From NCBI GenBank assembly GCA_963731035.1, contig CAVSUY010000013.1:62001-126000 (forward strand): a DNA stretch of 64,000 bases. The letters are read 5' to 3'. Position 1 is the stretch's first letter, and each line of letters begins with the position of its first letter. Origin of the DNA: JAANXG01 sp963731035. Lineage in GTDB: Bacteria > Pseudomonadota > Gammaproteobacteria > Arenicellales > JAANXG01. This document shows, piece after piece, positions 60,080-64,000 of the stretch. The position numbers were made by a program, and so were the translations under genes. The notes beneath the pieces were generated by a model that worked only from the letters and a program-made list of their open reading frames with translations, made no database searches and had not been told where the DNA came from.

Positions 60080-62038
60080 TCAGTCCGTCTCGAGTTCCGG
60101 CCGGTTGGCGAACAACTCCAGCGCCTGGGGATTGGCCAGCGCTTCCTTGTTCTTCACAGGCTCGCCGTGCACGATGCTGCGTACCGCCAACTCCACGATC
60201 TTGCCGCTCTTGGTGCGCGGAATGTCATTCACCTGAAGAATCTTGGCAGGGACATGGCGCGGCGTGGTGTTGTCGCGGATCTGTTTCTTTATGCGCTGCG
60301 CGAGCTTGTCGTTGAGCTCCAGGCCCTCACGCAGGCGCACGAACAACACCACCCGCACATCGCCCTTCCACTGCTGGCCGATAACGATACTCTCCACGAC
60401 GTCGTCGATCTGCTCCGCCTGTCGATAGATCTCGGCGGTGCCGATACGCACTCCGCCCGGATTCAATACTGCGTCCGAGCGGCCGTAGATGATGACACCT
60501 CCGTGCTCGGTAATCTCGACGTAATCACCGTGACACCAAACGCCCGGGACTTTCTCGAAGTAGGCCTTGCGGTATTTCGAGCCGTCCTCGTCATTCCAGA
60601 AGTAGATCGGCATGGATGGAAACGGTTTCACGCAGGCCAGTTCCCCTTTCTTTCCTGGCGGCAGAGGGTGGCCGTTCTCACCCATCGCCTCCACGGCCAT
60701 GCCAAGGGACTTGCATTGAATCTCGCCGCGCCACACCGGCAGCGCGGGGTTGCCGAGGGCGAAGCAGGCGATGAGATCAGTACCGCCGGAAATCGAGGAC
60801 AGACACAGGTCGGTCTTGATGTGCTGGTAGACGAAATCGAATCCTTCGGGGACCAGAGGCGAGCCGGTGGACATGATGGTGCGCAGCGAGCCCAGGTCGT
60901 GGCTGTCTTTGGGAGACAATCCGGCCTTGGCCACAGCATCGATGAACTTCGCCGAGGTGCCGAAGTAATTGATGCCGGCCTCATCGATCAGGTCGAACAT
61001 GGCATTGCCGTCCGGGTGAAAGGGTGAGCCGTCGTAGAGCACCAGACAGGCCTCCGACGCCAACCCGGACACCAGCCAGTTCCACATCATCCAACCGCAG
61101 GTAGTGAAGTAGAACAGGCGGTCGTCGCGCTTGCTGCCGACATGGAGCCGATGTTCCTTGAGATGCTGAAGCAGCGTACCTCCGGCGCCGTGCACGATGC
61201 ACTTGGGGACCCCAGTGGTGCCCGACGAGAACATGATATAGAGCGGATGGTTGAACGGCATCTGCGCGAAATCGATCGGGCCGGCCTGGTACGACGACGT
61301 GAATTCACCCCAGGTGACACCGTCTTTCAGGCCTTCGAGTTTCGGTTCATCGACCGTGTACGGGAACACGACGACCCGGGACACCGTCGGCAGCCTGTCT
61401 CGTATGGCGGCCAGCTTGCCGAGGGAGTCGTAGCGCTTGCCGTTGTAGAGATAGCCGTCGGCGCTGAACAGCACCTTTGGCTCGATCTGTCCAAAACGGT
61501 CGAGCACCCCTTGAACACCGAAATCCGGGGAGCAGGAGGACCATACTCCGCCGATGGCGGCGGTCGCCAGCATGGCGATCAAAGCCTCGGGAGTGTTGGG
61601 TACGTACCCGGCCACTCGGTCGCCCGGCTGGATGCCGGCCTCACGCAGGGCCTGGGTCAAGCGCGATACCTGCTGGTGAAGCTCGAGGTAGGTCAAGGTC
61701 CGCTCGACCTGGTCCTCGCCGCGGAATACCACAGCCGGTGCGTCGTCGTCGCGGCGTAACAGGTTCTCGGCGAAGTTCAACGTCGCCTCCGGGAAAAACC
61801 TGGCGCCGGGCATCTTGTCGGCGTCCCGCAGCACTGTATCGCCCTGCCGCGACGCAATGACACGGGTGTAGTCCCAAATGCCTTTCCAGAACGATTCGGG
61901 CATCTCGACGGACCACTGGTGAAGGGCCGCGTAGTCGCCAAATGAGCGACCGAACCGCTCCGCCATCGTCTGTGAGAACTCCGTAATGTTGGCCTGGGCT
62001 ATCCGTTCGGCCGACGGTCGCCACAATGGTGAAGGCAT
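60080..62038 (-). CDS. aacS: Acetoacetyl-CoA synthetase
   Basis: A 652-residue ligase that activates acetoacetate with ATP and CoA. The N-terminus LWRPSAERIAQANITEFSQT and the WSVEMPESFWKGIWDY segment are the ACAS-N region. YIMFSSGTTGVPKCIVHGAG near residue 264 is the phosphate loop, YFTTCGWMMWNWLVSGL and GGTDLIACFALGNPALPVW follow, and RTKSGKIVELAVR near 617 has the catalytic lysine. Length and motifs fit AacS rather than acetate ligase. It implies use of acetoacetate, tying in with beta-oxidation or polyhydroxybutyrate breakdown. Confidence 0.92.
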   Translation of the reverse strand: MPSPLWRPSAERIAQANITEFSQTMAERFGRSFGDYAALHQWSVEMPESFWKGIWDYTRVIASRQGDTVLRDADKMPGARFFPEATLNFAENLLRRDDDAPAVVFRGEDQVERTLTYLELHQQVSRLTQALREAGIQPGDRVAGYVPNTPEALIAMLATAAIGGVWSSCSPDFGVQGVLDRFGQIEPKVLFSADGYLYNGKRYDSLGKLAAIRDRLPTVSRVVVFPYTVDEPKLEGLKDGVTWGEFTSSYQAGPIDFAQMPFNHPLYIMFSSGTTGVPKCIVHGAGGTLLQHLKEHRLHVGSKRDDRLFYFTTCGWMMWNWLVSGLASEACLVLYDGSPFHPDGNAMFDLIDEAGINYFGTSAKFIDAVAKAGLSPKDSHDLGSLRTIMSTGSPLVPEGFDFVYQHIKTDLCLSSISGGTDLIACFALGNPALPVWRGEIQCKSLGMAVEAMGENGHPLPPGKKGELACVKPFPSMPIYFWNDEDGSKYRKAYFEKVPGVWCHGDYVEITEHGGVIIYGRSDAVLNPGGVRIGTAEIYRQAEQIDDVVESIVIGQQWKGDVRVVLFVRLREGLELNDKLAQRIKKQIRDNTTPRHVPAKILQVNDIPRTKSGKIVELAVRSIVHGEPVKNKEALANPQALELFANRPELETD

Positions 62039-62048
62039 GTCTGGCCCC

Positions 62049-63047
62049 TCAGTCGATATCGGCGATCTTCACGACGGTGCGGCCGGTGACGGCGCCCTTG
62101 ACGTAGTCGTCGAAGGCAGCCGGCAGCTCGTCGAAGTCAATGGTGCGCGATACGATGCGATCCAGATGCCGAGGCTTCAGGTCCCCGCCGAGCCGCTCCC
62201 AGGTCGTCCGCCTGACCTCCGGGTCGCACATCACGGAATTGATACCGAGCAGCGACACACCACGCAGGATGAACGGCATCACCGTGGTGTGCAGCTCATG
62301 GCTGGCGGCAAGGCCCACGGAAGCGATGTTGCCGAAGGGCTTCACGGTGCGGGTCAGCCACGTCAGCACTTCGCCCCCCAGGTTGTCCACGGCTCCTCCC
62401 CATTCAGCCCTCTCCATGGGTCGCTTGCCCAGGTCTACCTCGTCGCGTTTGAGCACCCGGGATGCGCCGAGTCCGCGCAGGTATTCTTCTGCGTCGGACT
62501 TGCCGGTAACCGCCACCACCTCGTAGCCGGCGCCGGCCAGTATGTCGATAGCGACGCTCCCTACTCCGCCGGTGGCGCCGGTGACCACAATGGGGCCATG
62601 GTCCGGGTTCTGGCCGTTCTGCTCCATGCGCACCACCGCCAGTGCCGCGGTGAATCCAGCGGTGCCGAGCGCCATGGCGTCGAACAGGGTCAGGGAACCG
62701 GGCAGCTTCACTACGCAGTCGGCCGGTATCCTGACACGCTCGGCGTAGCCGCCATCCCGGGTCTCGGAGAGCTCACAGCCCACCACCAGAACCGGATCAC
62801 CGGCCTTGAACTCCGGACTGGAGGACGATTCCACTTTGCCGGAGACGTCCACCCCGCCCACCAGTGGAAATTTGCGCAGGATCTTGCCCTTGCCGGTGGC
62901 TGCCAGGGCGTCCTTGTAGTTGATGTCGGAATATGCGGAGCGAATGACGACGTCGCCTTCGGTAACGTCATCCAGGGTGATCTGCTCGAATTTCGCCTGT
63001 ATTCCCCCGTCTTCGTTGTGAATACGGTAGGCTTTGAAGGAGCTCAT
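62049..63047 (-). CDS. acuI: Acrylyl-CoA reductase AcuI / YhdH-type oxidoreductase
   Basis: A 332-residue MDR-superfamily NADPH reductase. SDINYKDALAATGKGKILRK near residue 40 and GGVDVSGKV are typical of YhdH/AcuI; VVTGATGGVGSVAIDILAG near 150 is the NADPH fold. AcuI reduces acrylyl-CoA to propionyl-CoA. The ATG at 63047 is preferred over in-frame codons upstream; GAAGGAG lies just before. It starts 11 bases from the AacS gene on the same strand. Confidence 0.85.
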   Translation of the reverse strand: MSSFKAYRIHNEDGGIQAKFEQITLDDVTEGDVVIRSAYSDINYKDALAATGKGKILRKFPLVGGVDVSGKVESSSSPEFKAGDPVLVVGCELSETRDGGYAERVRIPADCVVKLPGSLTLFDAMALGTAGFTAALAVVRMEQNGQNPDHGPIVVTGATGGVGSVAIDILAGAGYEVVAVTGKSDAEEYLRGLGASRVLKRDEVDLGKRPMERAEWGGAVDNLGGEVLTWLTRTVKPFGNIASVGLAASHELHTTVMPFILRGVSLLGINSVMCDPEVRRTTWERLGGDLKPRHLDRIVSRTIDFDELPAAFDDYVKGAVTGRTVVKIADID

Positions 63048-63084
63048 GACTTGAATTACTCTCGGTTGTGAATGTGCTGTAAGT

Positions 63085-63290
63085 CGGCATTCCATGCCGA
63101 CAACCGCGTTGCTGCGGATCTCACCATGTGCCGGGATAAAATCCCGACCTACACGGATGCAGGAAGTGCCGAAGATCGCCAGGAGCGAGATTCGGCCGAC
63201 CTACACGGATGTAGGAAGTGCCGAAGATCGCCAGGAGCGAGATTCGGCCGACCTACAGGGGTCGGTCGGCATCCCAACGCCGACAATCCC
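63085..63290. repeat. Cluster of short palindromes around tandem repeats
   Basis: Besides the 52-base tandem repeats at 63144-63247, the spacer holds TCGGCATTCCATGCCGA near 63090, CGGGATAAAATCCCG near 63133 and GTCGGCATCCCAACGCCGAC near 63262. All are small palindromes of the same general sort as the one at 4399. Confidence 0.65.
63144..63247. repeat. Two 52-base direct tandem repeats
   Basis: Copies at 63144-63195 and 63196-63247 differ at one base (GCAGG or GTAGG); a third begins at 63248 and fades after about 12 bases. They lie upstream of the HIT gene and contain no gene. Confidence 0.9.
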
Positions 63291-63318
63291 GTTCAAGAAT
63301 CTGGAGGACAACAGTTTA

Positions 63319-63672
63319 ATGCCTGAAGAGACGATTTTCAGCAAAATCATCCGCGGCGAGGCGCAGGCCGATGTCGTGTACCGCGACGACCGGGTGACCG
63401 CATTCCGGGATATAAGCCCCCAGGCCCCCACGCACGTCCTGATCGTGCCCAACAAGCCGCTGCCGACGGTGAATGACGTAACGGAAGGAGATGAGGCGGA
63501 CCTGGGCCACCTGTTCGTGGTGGCCGCGAAGCTGGCCCAAGAGGAGGGCATCGCGGAGAGCGGCTATCGGTTGATCGTCAACTGCAACCGCGATGGTGGG
63601 CAGGTCGTATTCCACCTTCACATGCACCTGCTGGGCGGTCGACCATTGGGGAGAATGGTGGCGAAGCTGTAG
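63319..63672 (+). CDS. hinT: HIT-family nucleotide-binding protein (HinT-like)
   Basis: A 117-residue histidine-triad protein that hydrolyses AMP conjugates such as adenosine 5'-monophosphoramidate. The triad VFHLHMHLLGG near residue 100 is complete, and FRDISPQAPTHVLIVPN is the typical middle segment. Length fits HinT. GGAGG lies about 12 bases before the ATG. No neighbour clearly points to a function. Confidence 0.92.
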   Translation: MPEETIFSKIIRGEAQADVVYRDDRVTAFRDISPQAPTHVLIVPNKPLPTVNDVTEGDEADLGHLFVVAAKLAQEEGIAESGYRLIVNCNRDGGQVVFHLHMHLLGGRPLGRMVAKL

Positions 63673-63800
63673 GTCGACACGGCATACCGACAAGCGCAGG
63701 TGCCGGTACAGGCGCTGTTGTCGGCATGGAATGCCGGGCTATAGGCGGTGACGGACGCCGCGGCGAAGGTGATTGCCGGGTTGGAATCCCGACCCAGTTG
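63673..63800. other. Intergenic palindromes
   Basis: Between the convergent HIT and rpsI genes are GTTGTCGGCATGGAATGCCG near 63718 and CGGGTTGGAATCCCG near 63778, two short palindromes of the dispersed type. They may act as transcript ends for both genes. Confidence 0.5.
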
Positions 63801-64000
63801 TCAGCGCTTGCTGTACTGCGGACGCTTACGGGCCTTGTGCAGGCCGACTTTCTTACGCTCGACTTCGCGGGCGTCGCGGGTGAGGTAGCCCGCCTTGCGA
63901 AGGGTCCCGTGCAGGGACTCATCGTAGGAGGTCAGGGCGCGGCTCAGTCCGTGGCGGATGGCGCCGGCCTGACCGCTGTTGCCGCCGCCGGAAACATTGA
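63801..64000 (-). CDS. rpsI: 30S ribosomal protein S9, C-terminal part
   Basis: The gene runs off the window. The visible 65 residues include GQAGAIRHGLSRALTSYDES, LRKAGYLTRDAREVERKKVG and the basic end KARKRPQYSKR, where the terminal lysine-arginine reaches the ribosomal P site. The stop is at 63801. The S13 gene normally lies upstream, outside the window. Confidence 0.96.
   Translation of the reverse strand, partial: NVSGGGNSGQAGAIRHGLSRALTSYDESLHGTLRKAGYLTRDAREVERKKVGLHKARKRPQYSKR

Noticed and set aside
63144..63247. Possible CRISPR array
   Set aside because: Only two contiguous 52-base copies with no spacers and no cas genes; simple tandem duplication fits better.

Overview
The window looks like a chromosomal segment of a high-GC gammaproteobacterium, probably environmental and free-living. 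This is inferred from gene content: rpsI, a PilU-type ATPase, a LapD/LapG pair, a FleQ-like sigma-54 activator with sigma-28 and FlgM, a GcvA-like LysR regulator, ETF-ubiquinone oxidoreductase and many acyl-CoA enzymes. No rRNA, tRNA, CRISPR array, transposase or phage gene is evident.

Layout. 0-11 kb: acyl-CoA ligases, a Ycf46-type AAA ATPase, a repeat-rich gap, DUF2889 and ureohydrolase-family genes, an SDR, a thioesterase, ETF-QO, a CmcJ-like oxidoreductase and a DUF1127 gene. 11-32 kb: a LysR regulator, then a surface-glycan locus of glycosyltransferases (several multi-domain), a PIG-L/GT2 fusion, a methyltransferase-GNAT protein, SGNH, radical SAM and sulfotransferase remnants and a 2OG oxygenase, followed by a LytS/LytTR two-component system, a Tat-exported protein and one more glycosyltransferase. 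Between about 19.9 and 26.5 kb the reading frames are repeatedly broken. 32-38 kb: a phytanoyl-CoA-dioxygenase-like gene with hypothetical partners, a LysE remnant, a TPR protein, a crotonase, MetY and a CoA-binding protein. 38-47 kb: a FecR protein and a secreted polyproline protein (both frameshifted), an HD-domain protein, a YedE pair, a TviB-type nucleotide-sugar dehydrogenase, LapD and LapG. 47-55 kb: a regulatory block with a cNMP-binding protein, sigma-28 (FliA), a small overlapping ORF, a FleQ-like activator, FlgM, PilU and a CHASE2 adenylate/guanylate cyclase. 55-64 kb: acyl-CoA catabolism (dehydrogenase, CoA transferase, acetoacetyl-CoA ligase, AcuI-like reductase), a HAD dehalogenase, a thioesterase, a GST-like isomerase, a HIT protein and the C-terminus of ribosomal protein S9.

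The most interesting unit is 47-52 kb. A complete flagellar-type transcription cascade (FleQ-like activator, consensus sigma-54 promoter, fliA, sigma-28 promoter, flgM) sits without any flagellar structural gene and next to second-messenger and adhesion functions. It may have been rewired to control surface attachment or pili, or it may simply be an unlinked part of the flagellar regulon; only the rest of the genome can tell.

Two intergenic elements at 4.0-4.3 kb are also notable: they share a core but carry different, perfectly self-complementary arms.
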